The notes below the pieces were generated by a model. That model had not been told where the DNA came from. It searched no databases and saw nothing but the letters and a program-made list of their open reading frames with translations. A stretch of 64,000 nt of DNA from Arenimonas caeni (GTDB lineage: Bacteria; Pseudomonadota; Gammaproteobacteria; Xanthomonadales; Xanthomonadaceae): the NCBI RefSeq assembly GCF_003024235.1, contig NZ_KZ679085.1:186001-250000 (forward strand). The letters are read 5' to 3'. Shown here in pieces: positions 20,107-30,072 of the stretch (position 1 is the stretch's first letter; the number at the start of each line of letters is the position of its first letter). The position numbers and the translations under genes were made by a program.

Positions 20107-20874
20107 TTAATTATCTTGCTCGGCGCGTACATTCGCCCGGGCCAGGTCGGCCTCGGTGTCCACGCCCGGCGGGAACGGCACCGGCGTCAGGCCCACGGCG
20201 ATGCGATGGCCGGCCTCGAGCACGCGCAGCTGCTCGAGCGCTTCCCACTGTTCCAACTGCCCCGGTGGCAGCCGCGTGAACTCGCGCAGGAAGCCGGCAC
20301 GGTAGGCATAGATGCCGATGTGCCGCAGCGCCTGCCCCGCCACCGGCCCGGTGCGGTCGCGGGCGAAACGGTCGCGCTGCCAGGGTATCGGCGCGCGGCT
20401 GAAATACAGGGCCAGGCCGGTGGCGTCGCGCACCAGCTTGACCACGTTCGGGTCGAACAGCGCCTCGGCATCCTCGACCGGCGTCGCCAGGGTGGCCATG
20501 GCGGCGCGGCCGTCGGCCAGCAGCGCGGCCACGGCGCGGATGCCCTCGGGCGGCGCGAAGGGCTCGTCGCCCTGCAGGTTCACCACGATCGCATCGTCGG
20601 CCCAGCCAAGCTGGTCGGCGCATTCGGCCAGGCGGTCGGTGCCGGAGGCGTGGTCGGCGCGGGTCAGGCAGACGCGCAGCGGCTGGCCGGCCAGGGCGTC
20701 GGCAATGCGCACGTCGTCGGTGGCCACCACCACTTCGCGGGCGCCGGCGGCCAGGGCGCGCCGCGCCACGTGCACGACCATGGGCTCGCCGGCGATCAGG
20801 CGAAGCGGCTTGCCCGGCAGGCGCGAGGCGCCGTAGCGGGCGGGAATGGCGACGATGAACTCGGGCGCGGTCAT
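20107..20874 (-). CDS. kdsB: CMP-Kdo synthetase
   Basis: It activates Kdo with CTP to give CMP-Kdo for LPS inner-core synthesis. The 255 residues include the nucleotide-binding [29 protein letters not shown], metal-site NLQGDEPF and YFSRAPIPW. The ATG at 20874 overlaps the lpxK stop by 4 nt. No Trm112-like gene sits between lpxK and kdsB as it does in many proteobacteria. Confidence 0.96.
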   Translation of the reverse strand: MTAPEFIVAIPARYGASRLPGKPLRLIAGEPMVVHVARRALAAGAREVVVATDDVRIADALAGQPLRVCLTRADHASGTDRLAECADQLGWADDAIVVNLQGDEPFAPPEGIRAVAALLADGRAAMATLATPVEDAEALFDPNVVKLVRDATGLALYFSRAPIPWQRDRFARDRTGPVAGQALRHIGIYAYRAGFLREFTRLPPGQLEQWEALEQLRVLEAGHRIAVGLTPVPFPPGVDTEADLARANVRAEQDN

Positions 20875-21860
20875 GGCGTGGGGGTCCCTTGGCGAAGGCG
20901 GTCGGCGACGGCGTCGAAGAAGGCGTCGGGCAGTCCGGCCCGCACCGGCACCTCCCAGGCATCGGCCAGGTCGAAGCCGGTGCATTTGACGGCGTCCTTG
21001 CTGGTCATCAGCCGGGGCAGCGGCGGCGTGAACCCGAGCTCGGCCGGGCTGAAACCATGGTGGTCCGGAAACGGATGTTCGTGCACCTGCAGCCCGGCGG
21101 CGCGCAGCGTGTCGAAGAACCGGCCCGGGTTGCCGATGCCGGCGATGGCATGCACCGGGCCGGGCGCAAAAGCGCCGAGCGGGCGCGGCGCGCCCGGGCC
21201 CAGCGGCACGGCGTCGCCGGGCACCAGCCGCATCGGCCATTCGCCCTCGCCGGCCTGGCCGCCGTTGACTACGCGGAAATCGACCGTCCGCGTGGCCGGC
21301 TCGCGCATCGGCCCGGCCGGCAGAAGCCGGCCGTTGCCGTGGCGGCGCTCGCCGTCGAGCACTTCAAGCTCGAGGTCGCGGTGCAGGCGCCGGTGCTGCA
21401 GGCCGTCGTCGGCGATCACCAGGTCGCAGCCGCGGGCCACCAGGGCTTCGGCGGCGGCGGCCCGGTCGCGGGCCACGCGCACCGGCAGGCGGGTCTGGCG
21501 GGCGATCAGCAACGGTTCGTCGCCGCATTGCCCGCACGGGGTGTCCGGCGATACGTCCAGGTCGTCGCGCGAGGCCCGGCCGTAGCCGCGGCTGACGATG
21601 CCGGGCTTCCAGCCGCGGCGCGCCAGCTCGGTGGCCAGGGCGATCACCAGCGGCGTCTTGCCGGTGCCGCCGGCCACCAGGTTGCCCACCACCAGCACGG
21701 GCGCGCCCACCCTCCGCGGGCGGCACAGGCCCAACCGCCACGGCAGCCCGTGCACGGCGCGCAGGCCGCGGTAGAGCAGCGACAGCGCACGCAGGCCGGG
21801 GCCCGGCGCCACGCCGCCGTACCAGCGCCGCAGCAGCCAGGCTTCCAGCGCGGCCTTCAC
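20871..21860 (-). CDS. lpxK: Tetraacyldisaccharide 4'-kinase
   Basis: It phosphorylates the 4' position of the lipid A disaccharide at the inner membrane. It has 329 residues from a GTG start that overlaps the msbA stop. The N-terminal amphipathic helix and basic segment (LLRRWYG) are followed by Walker [14 protein letters not shown], the SRGYGR motif, the acidic DDGLQHRRL with catalytic Asp, and DHHGFS near the end. Confidence 0.95.
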   Translation of the reverse strand: MKAALEAWLLRRWYGGVAPGPGLRALSLLYRGLRAVHGLPWRLGLCRPRRVGAPVLVVGNLVAGGTGKTPLVIALATELARRGWKPGIVSRGYGRASRDDLDVSPDTPCGQCGDEPLLIARQTRLPVRVARDRAAAAEALVARGCDLVIADDGLQHRRLHRDLELEVLDGERRHGNGRLLPAGPMREPATRTVDFRVVNGGQAGEGEWPMRLVPGDAVPLGPGAPRPLGAFAPGPVHAIAGIGNPGRFFDTLRAAGLQVHEHPFPDHHGFSPAELGFTPPLPRLMTSKDAVKCTGFDLADAWEVPVRAGLPDAFFDAVADRLRQGTPTP

Positions 21861-23611
21861 CCGGCCTCCGGCTCGCGGAACTGCATGCGGTGCAGGTGCG
21901 CGTACAGGCCGCCCCGCGCCAGCAGCTGGGCATGGGTGCCCTGCTCCACCAGCCGGCCGTTGTCGAGCACCAGCACCTGGTCGGCGTGCTCGACGGTGGA
22001 CAGGCGGTGGGCGATCACCAGGGTGGTGCGGTCGGGGATCAGCCGCTCGAGCGCGTCCTGCACCAGCCGTTCGGATTCGGTATCGAGCGCGGCGGTGGCT
22101 TCGTCGAGGATCAGGATCGGTGCGTCCTTGAGGATGGCGCGGGCGATCGCCAGGCGCTGGCGCTGGCCACCCGAGAGCAGGCCGCCGTTCTCGCCGATGC
22201 GCGCCTGCATGCCGCCGGGAAGGCGCTCGATGAACTCCAGCGCGTTGGCGGCGGCCGCGGCGGCGCGCACCCTCGCCGGGTCGGCGCCGGCCTGGGTGCC
22301 GTAGGCGATGTTGGCCTCGACCGTGTCGTCGAACAGCATCACCCGCTGGCCAACCATGGCCACCTGCTGGCGCAGGTCCGCCAGCCGGTAGTCGCCCACC
22401 GGGTGGCCGTCGAGCAGCACCTGGCCGGCGCTGGCTTCGTAGAAGCGCGGCAGCAGGCGGATGAGCGTGGACTTGCCGCTGCCGGAGCGGCCGACGATGG
22501 CGGTGACGGTGCCCGGTGCGGCGGTGAAGCTGATGCCCTCGAGCGCCGCGCGCTCCTGCCCCGGGTAGGTGACCGAGACGTCGCGGAAGCCGATCTCGCC
22601 CCGGGCCCGCTGCAGCGGCCGCGTGCCGGTGTCGGCTTCGTCGGGCTCGTCGAGGATGGCGAACAGGCGGTCGGCCGCGGCCACGCCGCGCTGCACCAGG
22701 CTCTGCACGTTGGTGATGCGCTTGAGCGAAGGCAGCATGGCCATCATCGCGGTGAGCAGGGCCACGAAACTGCCGGCGGTCATGCGGCCCTGCGCGGCTT
22801 CGTGGCCGGCCACCAGCAGGATCACCGCCAGGCCCGTCGCCGCCAGCACCTGCACCACCGACGAAGCCAGCGCGCGGGTGGCCTCGACCTTCACGCCCAG
22901 GCCGAGGTTGCGGTCGATCAGCGAGCGGTAGCGCGCCTGCTCCGAGTCCTGCGCGCCGTAGATCTTCACTTCCTGCTGGGCCGACAGCGCCTGCTCGGCG
23001 ACCTGGGCCATCGAGGCCACGCCGTCCTGGATGCCGCGGTTGATGCGGCGGTAGCGCCGCCCCACCACCGTGGAAATGCCGGCGATCAGCGGCGCCAGCA
23101 CCAGCATCACCAGGGTCACGCGCGGGCTGTACCAGAGCATCACGCCCAGCAGCGCGATGATCGTCAGCGTGTCGGTGAGGATGACCTTGAGCGCGTCCGA
23201 GCTGGCCTGGGTGACCTGCTCGGTGTCGTAGTTCAGGCGCGAAACCATCGCCGGCACGGCCTCGCGGTCGAAGCGCGCGCTCGGCAGGCGCAGGTACTTG
23301 GACAGGATGTCCTGGCGCAGGTCGCGCACGACGCTGCGGCCGGTGCGGGCCATGCCGAAGTCGGTGGCGAACGTGGCCACGCCGCGCAGCACGAACAGCG
23401 CGATGATCGCCAGCGGGATGGACAGGCGCATGTCGGCGTTCTGGGCGACGAAGGTCTCGTCGACCATCGGCTTCATCATCCAGGTGAAGGCCGCCGCCGC
23501 CCCGGCCTCGAAGACCATGCCCAGGGCGGCCGCCGTGAGCAGCACCCAGTAGCGCCGGGCACGCGCCAGCAGCCGCCGGTAGACGGTCCAGGCCGCGGTT
23601 TCGGTGCTCAA
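21857..23611 (-). CDS. msbA: Lipid A export ABC transporter
   Basis: An inner-membrane flippase for core-lipid A. The 584 residues form an ABC half-transporter with a six-helix domain (about 20-320). The ATPase has Walker A GRSGSGKST, signature LSGGQRQRLAIARA, Walker B ILILDEATAALD and the H-loop IAHRLST. The start is a TTG (23611) forming TTGA with the exbD stop, and no earlier ATG fits. Its neighbours exbD, lpxK and kdsB support the LPS assignment over a generic exporter. Confidence 0.93.
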   Translation of the reverse strand: MSTETAAWTVYRRLLARARRYWVLLTAAALGMVFEAGAAAAFTWMMKPMVDETFVAQNADMRLSIPLAIIALFVLRGVATFATDFGMARTGRSVVRDLRQDILSKYLRLPSARFDREAVPAMVSRLNYDTEQVTQASSDALKVILTDTLTIIALLGVMLWYSPRVTLVMLVLAPLIAGISTVVGRRYRRINRGIQDGVASMAQVAEQALSAQQEVKIYGAQDSEQARYRSLIDRNLGLGVKVEATRALASSVVQVLAATGLAVILLVAGHEAAQGRMTAGSFVALLTAMMAMLPSLKRITNVQSLVQRGVAAADRLFAILDEPDEADTGTRPLQRARGEIGFRDVSVTYPGQERAALEGISFTAAPGTVTAIVGRSGSGKSTLIRLLPRFYEASAGQVLLDGHPVGDYRLADLRQQVAMVGQRVMLFDDTVEANIAYGTQAGADPARVRAAAAAANALEFIERLPGGMQARIGENGGLLSGGQRQRLAIARAILKDAPILILDEATAALDTESERLVQDALERLIPDRTTLVIAHRLSTVEHADQVLVLDNGRLVEQGTHAQLLARGGLYAHLHRMQFREPEAG

Positions 23612-24030
23612 GGCCTGGCCTCGGGCGCGGTGGCGAGGTGGATGCGGGTGAAGCCGAGCTGGCCCAGGGAGTCCATCACCGTCACCAGGCTCTGGGTGCG
23701 CGAACGGGCGTCGGCCCGCACCACCACCTGGCGCTCGCGGTTGCCGCCGGCCGCCTGGGAAAGGGCCGCGCGCAGCGAGGCCGGGTCGGTCTTGAGCACT
23801 TCGTTCTCGCCGATGTAGACGCGGCCGTCGGCGTCGATCAGCACCGTCATCGGCTGCTCGAGCTGGACCTCGGCGCGGCTGTCGGTGGCCGGCAGCACGA
23901 TGCGCAGCGCCGATCGGTGCTCGAAGGTGGTGGTGACGACCAGGAAGATGATCAGGCAGAACACCACGTCGATCAGCGAGACGAGGCTGATCTCCGGCTC
24001 GTCCGGCACCCGACCCGAACTCAGCCTCAC
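23608..24030 (-). CDS. exbD: ExbD/TolR family biopolymer transport protein
   Basis: 140 residues: a short cytoplasmic N-terminus, one transmembrane helix carrying the conserved proton-path Asp (SLIDVVFCLIIFLVV, about residues 17-31) and a periplasmic domain. It partners ExbB to use the proton-motive force. GTG at 24030 overlaps the exbB stop as GTGA; longer in-frame extension reads through exbB and is rejected. Its place between exbB and msbA suggests a role linked to LPS or envelope traffic, by context only. Confidence 0.9.
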   Translation of the reverse strand: MRLSSGRVPDEPEISLVSLIDVVFCLIIFLVVTTTFEHRSALRIVLPATDSRAEVQLEQPMTVLIDADGRVYIGENEVLKTDPASLRAALSQAAGGNRERQVVVRADARSRTQSLVTVMDSLGQLGFTRIHLATAPEARP

Positions 24031-24680
24031 GTGGCGCTCCGCTTGGTGGCGCGCGGCGGCTTGCCCGGCGTCGCCGAAGGCGCCTCGTCGAGCGCGTCGA
24101 GCAGGGCGATGGCCTGCTTTTCCATGTCCACCACGTACTCGGTGACGCGGCCGCGCAGGTAGCGATGGAACATCACCGCCGGGATCGCCACGCACAGGCC
24201 GGCCGCCGTGGTGATCAGGGCCTGGCCGATGCCGCCGGCCAGCCGGTTGGCATCGCCGACGCCGACGGTGAGGATGTCGAGGAACATTTCGATCATGCCG
24301 AACACGGTGCCGAGCAGGCCCAGCAGCGGCGCCACCGCGGCGATCGTGCCCAGGGTGTTGAGGAAGCGCTCGAGCCGGTGGGCCACGTGCCGGCCGATGT
24401 CCTCGATGCGCTCCTTGATGATCTCTCGCGGGCGGTGCCGCACGTCCAGGCCGGCGGCCAGCAGCTCGCCCAGCGGGGAGTTCTGGCGCAGGATGTCGAT
24501 GTGCTTGGGGTCGAGTTCGCGGCCGCGGGCCCAGTCACGGACCTCCTCGCCCAGGCCCGGCGGCAGCACTTCCTTGCGCCGCAGGCTCCAGAACCGCTCC
24601 AGGATGATGGCCAGCGCCAGGATCGCCAGCGCCACGATCGGCGCCATCACCCAGCCGCCTGCCTTGATCAGTTCCAGCAC
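24027..24680 (-). CDS. exbB: MotA/TolQ/ExbB family proton channel protein
   Basis: 217 residues with three membrane helices: about 11-29, 110-135 (NTLGTIAAVAPLLGLLGTVFGMI) and 147-170 (AGGIGQALITTAAGLCVAIPAV). These are the family's signature segments. With ExbD it forms a proton-driven motor that energises an unidentified partner; no tonB is in the window. A GAAGG site precedes its ATG. The end of comEC overlaps its first 146 nt in another frame. Confidence 0.92.
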   Translation of the reverse strand: MLELIKAGGWVMAPIVALAILALAIILERFWSLRRKEVLPPGLGEEVRDWARGRELDPKHIDILRQNSPLGELLAAGLDVRHRPREIIKERIEDIGRHVAHRLERFLNTLGTIAAVAPLLGLLGTVFGMIEMFLDILTVGVGDANRLAGGIGQALITTAAGLCVAIPAVMFHRYLRGRVTEYVVDMEKQAIALLDALDEAPSATPGKPPRATKRSAT

Positions 24681-27045
24681 GCATCACCTTCGTCGTCGGG
24701 GGACCGCCGATAGCATAGCCTGTGACGCCCACGGGGGCATGGCGCCAGTAGCGCGGGCGGTCCGGGCGCAGGCGCTCGAGCACCTGCACGCCGCCGGCGC
24801 CCAGGCGCAGCCGGATGGCGCCGCTGCCGGCGCTGTCGAGCACCGGCGCGCCGTAGCGTTCGTAGCGCGCCAGCACGATCGGCCGGGGCAGCCCGAAGCG
24901 GTTGTCGTGCCCGACCGGCAGCAGGGCCAGGCGCGGCCGCACGGCGGCCAGGAAGTCCAGGCTCGAGGACGTGTCGGAGCCGTGGTGCGGCACCACCAGC
25001 AGTTCGCTGCGCAGCTGCGCCGCGGGCAACTTCGCCAGCCGCGCCTCGACGTGGCGGCCGATGTCGCCGGGCAGCAGCGCGCTGGCGCCGCCGGCCTCGA
25101 TGCGCAGTACGCAGCTGCTGTCGTTGCGCAGGTAGGGAAAGAACGGCGTCGGGTGCAGCCAGGTGAAGCGCACACCGTCCCACTGCCAGCCCTGCCCGGC
25201 TTCGCACGCGCGCCAGCCTGGCGGTGCCCAGCCGCGCGGACCCCAGCGCTCGCCGGCCGGCAGCGCCGCCAGCACGGCGGGCACGCCGCCGGCGTGGTCG
25301 TTGTCACCGTGGCTGGCGACCAGCCCGTCCAGGCGCGCCACGCCCAGCGCACGCAGGGCCGGCAGCACGGCCGCCTCGCCGAAATCCATGCCGCGCGGCG
25401 GCGCCGGCCCGGCGTCGAACAGCAGGGCGTGGTTCTCGGTGAGCACCAGCATCGACAGGCCCTGGCCGACGTCCAGCAGCCACAGTTCCGCCTCGCCCTG
25501 GGCCGGGCGTCGCCCGACCGGCCAGAGCAGCGGCAGCAGCAACAGGCAGGCCAGCGCCTTGCCCGCGACGGCGCGGGGCAGCAGCAGCCAGAACACGCCC
25601 GCCAGGGCCAGCGCCACCGCCGGCAGCGTCGGTTCGGGCAGCCAGGCCAGCGAGCCTGGCCACGCCGCCACCGCCTCCAGGCCGCGCCAGAGCCAGTCCA
25701 TCAGCGTCGCCGCGGCGCGCCAGGCCAGGGCCGCCGCCTCCGGCCAGGCCGGATGCAGGCCCAGCCCGAGCAGGGCCAGCGGCACCACGCCCAGGCTGAT
25801 CCACGGGATGCCCACCAGGTTCACCAGCGGCCCGGGCAGCGAAACCTGGGCGAAGAACCAGGCGCCGATCGGCAGCAGCCCCAGCATGGCCACGCCCTGG
25901 GCGCCCAGGTAGGGCCGCAGCCAGCCCTGCCCCGGGCCGGCGGGCAGGCACCACAGCAGCCAGGCCACGCCCAGGTAACTGAGCCAGAAGCCCGGCGCCA
26001 GCACCGACAGTGGATCGACCAGCAGCACGGCGATCGTGGCCAGGGCCAGGGACGTGGCCGTGCCCTGCGGGCGGCGCAGCAGCCGGGCCAGCGCCACCGC
26101 GCCGATCATCAGCGCGGTGCGCACCGTGGGCAGCGCGAACCCGGCCAGCGCGGTATAGGCCAGCGCCGCCAGCAGGGCCATGGCGGCCACGCCCAGCGGC
26201 CGGGGCCAGCGCCGGCCCAGCCCGGGCAGCACCCGCCAGGCCAGCCGGGCGAGCAGCGTGCCGAAGCCGGCCACCAGGCCGACATGGAAGCCCGAGATGG
26301 CGATCAGGTGGGTCAGGCCGGTGGCGCGCAGGATCTCCCAGTCGCGGTCGTCGAGCCCGCGGGTGTCGCCCAGGGCCAGGGCCTGCACGAAGCGCGCGCC
26401 CGGCCCGGGCACGGCCGCCCCGATCGCATCCGACAGGCGCCCGCGGAGCGCATCCAGGCCGGCGGCGCCCGCCAGCGCCCGGGCGCCGGCCGGGTCGGCG
26501 ACGTGGCCGGTGGCGGCGAGGCGGCGCTCCAGCGCACGGCGTTCGAAGTCGAAGCCGCCGGGATTCACCACGCCCCGGGGCGGGCGCAGTTTCACCGGCA
26601 GGCGCCAGCGGCTGCCGGGCGCGAGGTCGGGTGCCGCCTGCCCGGGCGTATCGAACCAGGCCAGCTGCAGGCGCCGGCCGGCAAGGACAGCGGCCGGACC
26701 CTCGCCGCGCTCGACGCGGAACTCGAAACGCTGGCGGTCCTCCGTGCGCACCGGCAGGCCGGACACACGGCCCTCGACGAGCAGCACGCTGCCGGAAAGC
26801 GCCGGCGGCAGCTGCCGCGAGAGCGAGTACGCGCCATGCCCGCAGGCCAGCGCCAGCCCGAGAAGGAAGGCGCCCAGCGGGCGCCATGCCGTCGCCGGCC
26901 ACCACAGTGCGAGGCCGGCGAGCCACCAGCCCAGCCAGGCCGACGGCCCGGGCAGGCTGGCCAGCCCCTGCGCCCACAGGCAGCCGGCCAGCAGCGAGGC
27001 GGCCACCGCGGGACCGAAGGGGTCCGGCGCCGGCCGGCGCGGCAC
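24535..27045 (-). CDS. comEC: DNA internalisation-related competence protein ComEC/Rec2
   Basis: It forms the inner-membrane channel for DNA uptake during natural transformation. 836 residues: N-terminal helices and OB-like region, the Competence membrane domain (TGLTHLIAISGFHVGL at about 250-265), then a metallo-beta-lactamase-like domain with LLDVGQGLSMLV, SHGDNDHAGG and VVPHHGSD. GTG at 27045 directly follows the lolD stop. Homology-like sequence seems to stop around YWRHAP; the last 60 or so residues run into exbB and look non-native, so the true end may be disturbed. Confidence 0.9.
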   Translation of the reverse strand: MPRRPAPDPFGPAVAASLLAGCLWAQGLASLPGPSAWLGWWLAGLALWWPATAWRPLGAFLLGLALACGHGAYSLSRQLPPALSGSVLLVEGRVSGLPVRTEDRQRFEFRVERGEGPAAVLAGRRLQLAWFDTPGQAAPDLAPGSRWRLPVKLRPPRGVVNPGGFDFERRALERRLAATGHVADPAGARALAGAAGLDALRGRLSDAIGAAVPGPGARFVQALALGDTRGLDDRDWEILRATGLTHLIAISGFHVGLVAGFGTLLARLAWRVLPGLGRRWPRPLGVAAMALLAALAYTALAGFALPTVRTALMIGAVALARLLRRPQGTATSLALATIAVLLVDPLSVLAPGFWLSYLGVAWLLWCLPAGPGQGWLRPYLGAQGVAMLGLLPIGAWFFAQVSLPGPLVNLVGIPWISLGVVPLALLGLGLHPAWPEAAALAWRAAATLMDWLWRGLEAVAAWPGSLAWLPEPTLPAVALALAGVFWLLLPRAVAGKALACLLLLPLLWPVGRRPAQGEAELWLLDVGQGLSMLVLTENHALLFDAGPAPPRGMDFGEAAVLPALRALGVARLDGLVASHGDNDHAGGVPAVLAALPAGERWGPRGWAPPGWRACEAGQGWQWDGVRFTWLHPTPFFPYLRNDSSCVLRIEAGGASALLPGDIGRHVEARLAKLPAAQLRSELLVVPHHGSDTSSSLDFLAAVRPRLALLPVGHDNRFGLPRPIVLARYERYGAPVLDSAGSGAIRLRLGAGGVQVLERLRPDRPRYWRHAPVGVTGYAIGGPPTTKVMRAGTDQGRRLGDGADRGAGDPGAGHHPGAVLEPAAQGSAAAGPGRGGP

Positions 27046-27750
27046 TCAGTCCCCGGTAAGCGGCCGGAGTTGTCCCTGCGTCAGTTCCAGGGTCCGATCC
27101 AGTCGCCGCGCCAGGCGGCGATCGTGGGTCACCATCACCAGCGCGGTACCGAGGCTGCGGTTGAGCTCGAGCAGCAGGTCGAAGACGCTGGCGGCGGTCT
27201 TTTCATCGAGGTTGCCGGTCGGTTCGTCGCCCAGCACGCAGGCCGGGCGCGTCACCAGCGCCCTTGCCACCGCCGCGCGCTGGCGCTCGCCGCCGGACAG
27301 TTCGCCGGGCTTGTGGCCCAGGCGATGGCCCAGGCCCACGCGCTCGAGCAGCTCGCGCGCGGGCACCGCCGCCGCCGCCGGGCGCTCGCCGCGCACCAGC
27401 AGCGGCATCATCACGTTCTCGAGCGCGGTGAACTCGGGCAGCAGGTGGTGGAACTGATAGACGAAGCCCAGGGCCCGGTTGCGCAGCTCGCCCCGGGCGC
27501 GCTCGCCCAGCGCCGACAGCCGCTGCCCCGCGACCTCCACTTCGCCGTGGGTGGCGTGGTCGAGGCCGCCGAGCAGGTGCAGCAGCGTGCTCTTGCCGGT
27601 GCCCGAGGCACCGACGATGGCCACGGTCTCGCCGCGCCGCACGGCCAGTTGCAGGCCGTCGAACACCGGCGTGCGCAGCTTGCCCTCGACATAGGTCTTG
27701 CCCAGGTCGGTGCAGCGGATGACGACGTCGTCTTGCATGGGCTCACTCAT
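27046..27750 (-). CDS. lolD: Lipoprotein-releasing system ATP-binding protein
   Basis: The ATPase of the LolCDE extractor that frees lipoproteins from the inner membrane for LolA. It has 234 residues with Walker [11 protein letters not shown]-loop [10 protein letters not shown], signature [15 protein letters not shown], Walker [15 protein letters not shown] and H-loop VTHDRRLA. The LolD motif region matches the MacB/LolD subfamily. It overlaps the permease gene stop by 8 nt. Confidence 0.95.
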   Translation of the reverse strand: MSEPMQDDVVIRCTDLGKTYVEGKLRTPVFDGLQLAVRRGETVAIVGASGTGKSTLLHLLGGLDHATHGEVEVAGQRLSALGERARGELRNRALGFVYQFHHLLPEFTALENVMMPLLVRGERPAAAAVPARELLERVGLGHRLGHKPGELSGGERQRAAVARALVTRPACVLGDEPTGNLDEKTAASVFDLLLELNRSLGTALVMVTHDRRLARRLDRTLELTQGQLRPLTGD

Positions 27751-28987
27751 AGCGCAGCGCCGTGGCGGGATCGACGCGCGAGGCGCGCCAGGCCGGGTAG
27801 AGGGTGGCCAGCAGGCACATCACGAAGGCCACCGCGGCCACCATGGCCACGTCGGACGGGTCCACCAGGGTTGGCACGCCCGAGATGTAATAGACGTCGG
27901 CCGGCATGAGTTCGGCGCCGGCCAGGCGCTCGATGAAGTGCACGACATGGGACAGGTTGGCGGCCAGCGGCACGCCGACGCCCACGCCCACCGCGATGCC
28001 GACCACGCCGATCACCAGGCCCTGCACCACGAACACCCGCATCACGGCGCCGGGCGACATGCCCAGGGTGCGCAGCACCGCGATGTCCGACTGCTTGTCC
28101 TGCACCAGCATCACCAGCGAGGACACCAGGCCGAAGGCGGCGATGGCGATCACCAGCGAGAGCAGGATGAACATCACCGTCTTTTCCATCTTCAGCGCGC
28201 GGAAGAAGTTGGCGTTGTCGCGCATCCAGTCGCGCACGCGGTAGCCGCCGCCGAGCTGGTCGGACAGGTCGCGGGCCACCGGGTAGGCCTCCCAGAGATC
28301 CTCGAGCTTCAGGCGCACGCCGGTGACGCCGTCGCCCATGCGCCCCAGGCGCTGGGCGTCCTCCAGGTGCACCAGGGCCATGCCCAGGTCGTATTCCTGG
28401 GCGCCGGCCTCGAAGATGCCGACCACCTCGAAGCGCCGCGCGCGCGGCATCGCCCCGAGCGGGGTGACCGAGGATTCGGAGATGTAGACGTTGACCGAGT
28501 CGCCCACGCCGGAGCCGAGCACCAGCGAGAGCTCGCGCCCGAGGATGATCCGGTACTCGCCGGCCTGCAGGTCGTCGAGCGAGCCCTGCACCATCTTGTC
28601 GGCGAGCTCCGACACCCGGGGCTCGAGCGCCGGCAGCACGCCGCGCACGATGGCGCCGCGGCGGGCGCGGCCCTGCAGCAGCGACTCGGTCTCGGTATAG
28701 GGCGCGGCGCCGAGTACGCGCGGGTCGGCGTCGGCCGCGGCCACCGCCGTCGGCCAGTCGCGCAGCGGACCGCCGATGCCCGAGACGGTGGCGTGCGCCA
28801 CCATGCCCAGGATGCGCTCGCGCAGCTCGTGCTGGAAACCACTCATGACCGAGATGGTGGTGATGAGCACCAGCACGCCCAGCGAAATGCCCAGGATTGA
28901 GGCCAGCGAGAGGAAGGAGATGAAGCCGTTGCGGCGCTTTGCGCGCAGGTAGCGCAGGCCGATGGCGATGGGAAGGTTGGCGAGCAT
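27743..28987 (-). CDS. Lipoprotein-releasing ABC transporter permease (LolC/LolE)
   Basis: 414 residues with one N-terminal helix (about 25-48), a large periplasmic domain and three C-terminal FtsX-type helices (about 270-400). The N-terminal [23 protein letters not shown] is typical of LolC/LolE. Only one permease gene is present here, so it may act as a homodimer (LolF-like) or pair with a second permease elsewhere. I therefore give no lolC or lolE symbol. Confidence 0.9.
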   Translation of the reverse strand: MLANLPIAIGLRYLRAKRRNGFISFLSLASILGISLGVLVLITTISVMSGFQHELRERILGMVAHATVSGIGGPLRDWPTAVAAADADPRVLGAAPYTETESLLQGRARRGAIVRGVLPALEPRVSELADKMVQGSLDDLQAGEYRIILGRELSLVLGSGVGDSVNVYISESSVTPLGAMPRARRFEVVGIFEAGAQEYDLGMALVHLEDAQRLGRMGDGVTGVRLKLEDLWEAYPVARDLSDQLGGGYRVRDWMRDNANFFRALKMEKTVMFILLSLVIAIAAFGLVSSLVMLVQDKQSDIAVLRTLGMSPGAVMRVFVVQGLVIGVVGIAVGVGVGVPLAANLSHVVHFIERLAGAELMPADVYYISGVPTLVDPSDVAMVAAVAFVMCLLATLYPAWRASRVDPATALRYE

Positions 28988-28993
28988 GGGCCC

Positions 28994-29449
28994 CTAGGCT
29001 GCCATGGAAGGAAGGTGGATGGCCGAACGCGGGCTGACGGCGGAACGCAGGCGCAGCTGGCGGCGAAGCGGACGCGGCAGGGTATCGGGCCACCATGCCG
29101 CACGCCAGTGGCGGCCGGCGGCGTCGCGACCGGAAAGGACCAGCAGCGGGCCCTGCTCGCGCAACAGCGGGCGGGCCACGTGCCGCACCCTGCCCTGCCC
29201 GTCGGCCAGCCACAGGCCGTCGTGCGCCCAGGCCAGCTGCAGCGGCGGCCGGCGCCACTCGCGCCAGGCCTGGGTCAGCCCCGCCAGCAGGGCGACCGCG
29301 GCCAGCAGCAGGCGCCAGCCCGCGGGCAGGCCGCTGGCCATCACCGAGCCGGCCGCCAGCGGCGCCAGCGCACACAGCGCGGCGAGCTGCCAGCGAGAGG
29401 GACGCCAGTCAAACCGGCAGGTCGAGGATGACGCGGACGATCGAGGCAA
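28994..29449 (-). CDS. ygfX: YgfX/CptA family membrane protein
   Basis: 151 residues from a TTG at 29449, the only plausible start in a frame overlapping the sdhE end by about 40 nt. [10 protein letters not shown], then two adjacent membrane helices (about 20-60) and a soluble tail with [13 protein letters not shown], are typical of YgfX. The family sits next to sdhE in many gammaproteobacteria. It has been described as a toxin partner of SdhE (CptAB) acting on MreB/FtsZ, a role that is debated. The start is uncertain. Confidence 0.75.
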   Translation of the reverse strand: MPRSSASSSTCRFDWRPSRWQLAALCALAPLAAGSVMASGLPAGWRLLLAAVALLAGLTQAWREWRRPPLQLAWAHDGLWLADGQGRVRHVARPLLREQGPLLVLSGRDAAGRHWRAAWWPDTLPRPLRRQLRLRSAVSPRSAIHLPSMAA

Positions 29450-29657
29450 GGTCGCTGTCCTCCGGGCGCTCGTGGCCCATGAACCAGCGCCAGAGCTTAT
29501 CGTCCTCGGTGTCGAGCAGCCTTAGGAATTGTGCGCGTTCGGCCTCGTCCGCCGCCGGCCAGCGGCCGTCGAGATAACGCAGCATCAGCTGGTCCAACTC
29601 GCGCATGCCGCGCCGGCAGCGCCAGCGCAGCCGCTTGACTTCGGCGTCGTCGCTCAC
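29409..29657 (-). CDS. sdhE: FAD assembly factor SdhE
   Basis: 82 residues with the family motif [11 protein letters not shown], used to insert FAD covalently into SdhA (and FrdA). The rest, [18 protein letters not shown], is typical. Two GTG codons in tandem could start it; I chose 29657, whose GTGA overlaps the stop of the MAPEG gene. Its place four genes after sdhA fits its job as a complex II flavinylation factor. Confidence 0.93.
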   Translation of the reverse strand: MSDDAEVKRLRWRCRRGMRELDQLMLRYLDGRWPAADEAERAQFLRLLDTEDDKLWRWFMGHERPEDSDLASIVRVILDLPV

Positions 29658-30070
29658 CACAGGCCCGCCAGCAGCACGCCCCAGAGAACCCACAGCACCA
29701 GCGCGCCCAGCAGGTAAACCAGGAAGCGGTGCCGGACCTTGTTGTAGCCGCAGTGGATGGCGCTGTGCAGCACGCGCAGGACGACGAAGGCCCAGGCCAG
29801 GCCCACGGTCAGCGCGCCCGCCTGGTCGGTGAGCACGCCCACCACCAGCGCCATGTAGAACAGCACCGGCAGCTCGAACAGGTTACGGAAATTGTCGGCC
29901 GCGCGGGTGTCCTTCACCTGCGCGGCCATCTGCGCCGAGGTGGCCACCGCCTGCGGATGGATGCGCCCGCGCGCCAGCTGGCCCAGCCGCTCGAAGCCCA
30001 TGCGCAGCATGACCACGAGGGTCAGCGCCGCCATCGCGAAGGCCGGCAGCAGCAGGTCGCGGGCGCCCAT
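29654..30070 (-). CDS. MAPEG family membrane protein
   Basis: 138 residues with four hydrophobic segments (about 5-25, 68-84, 88-106 and 118-136). [19 protein letters not shown] and [16 protein letters not shown] are the MAPEG-type signatures. The family includes glutathione- and eicosanoid-related enzymes, but most bacterial members have no assigned reaction. Its position between sdhB (2-nt gap) and sdhE (4-nt overlap) ties it to the complex II transcript. The functional link is unknown. Confidence 0.85.
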   Translation of the reverse strand: MGARDLLLPAFAMAALTLVVMLRMGFERLGQLARGRIHPQAVATSAQMAAQVKDTRAADNFRNLFELPVLFYMALVVGVLTDQAGALTVGLAWAFVVLRVLHSAIHCGYNKVRHRFLVYLLGALVLWVLWGVLLAGLW

Positions 30071-30072
30071 GC

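Noticed and set aside
20871-20874. A Trm112-like gene between lpxK and kdsB
   Set aside because: The two genes overlap by 4 nt and leave no room for it.
24208-27909. A 1233-residue plus-strand open frame opposite comEC and lolD
   Set aside because: Low-complexity Arg/Gln/Pro/Gly composition and full antisense overlap with comEC; a GC artefact.
27743-28987. A LolC plus LolE two-permease system
   Set aside because: Only one permease gene is present here, so I did not assign a lolC or lolE symbol.
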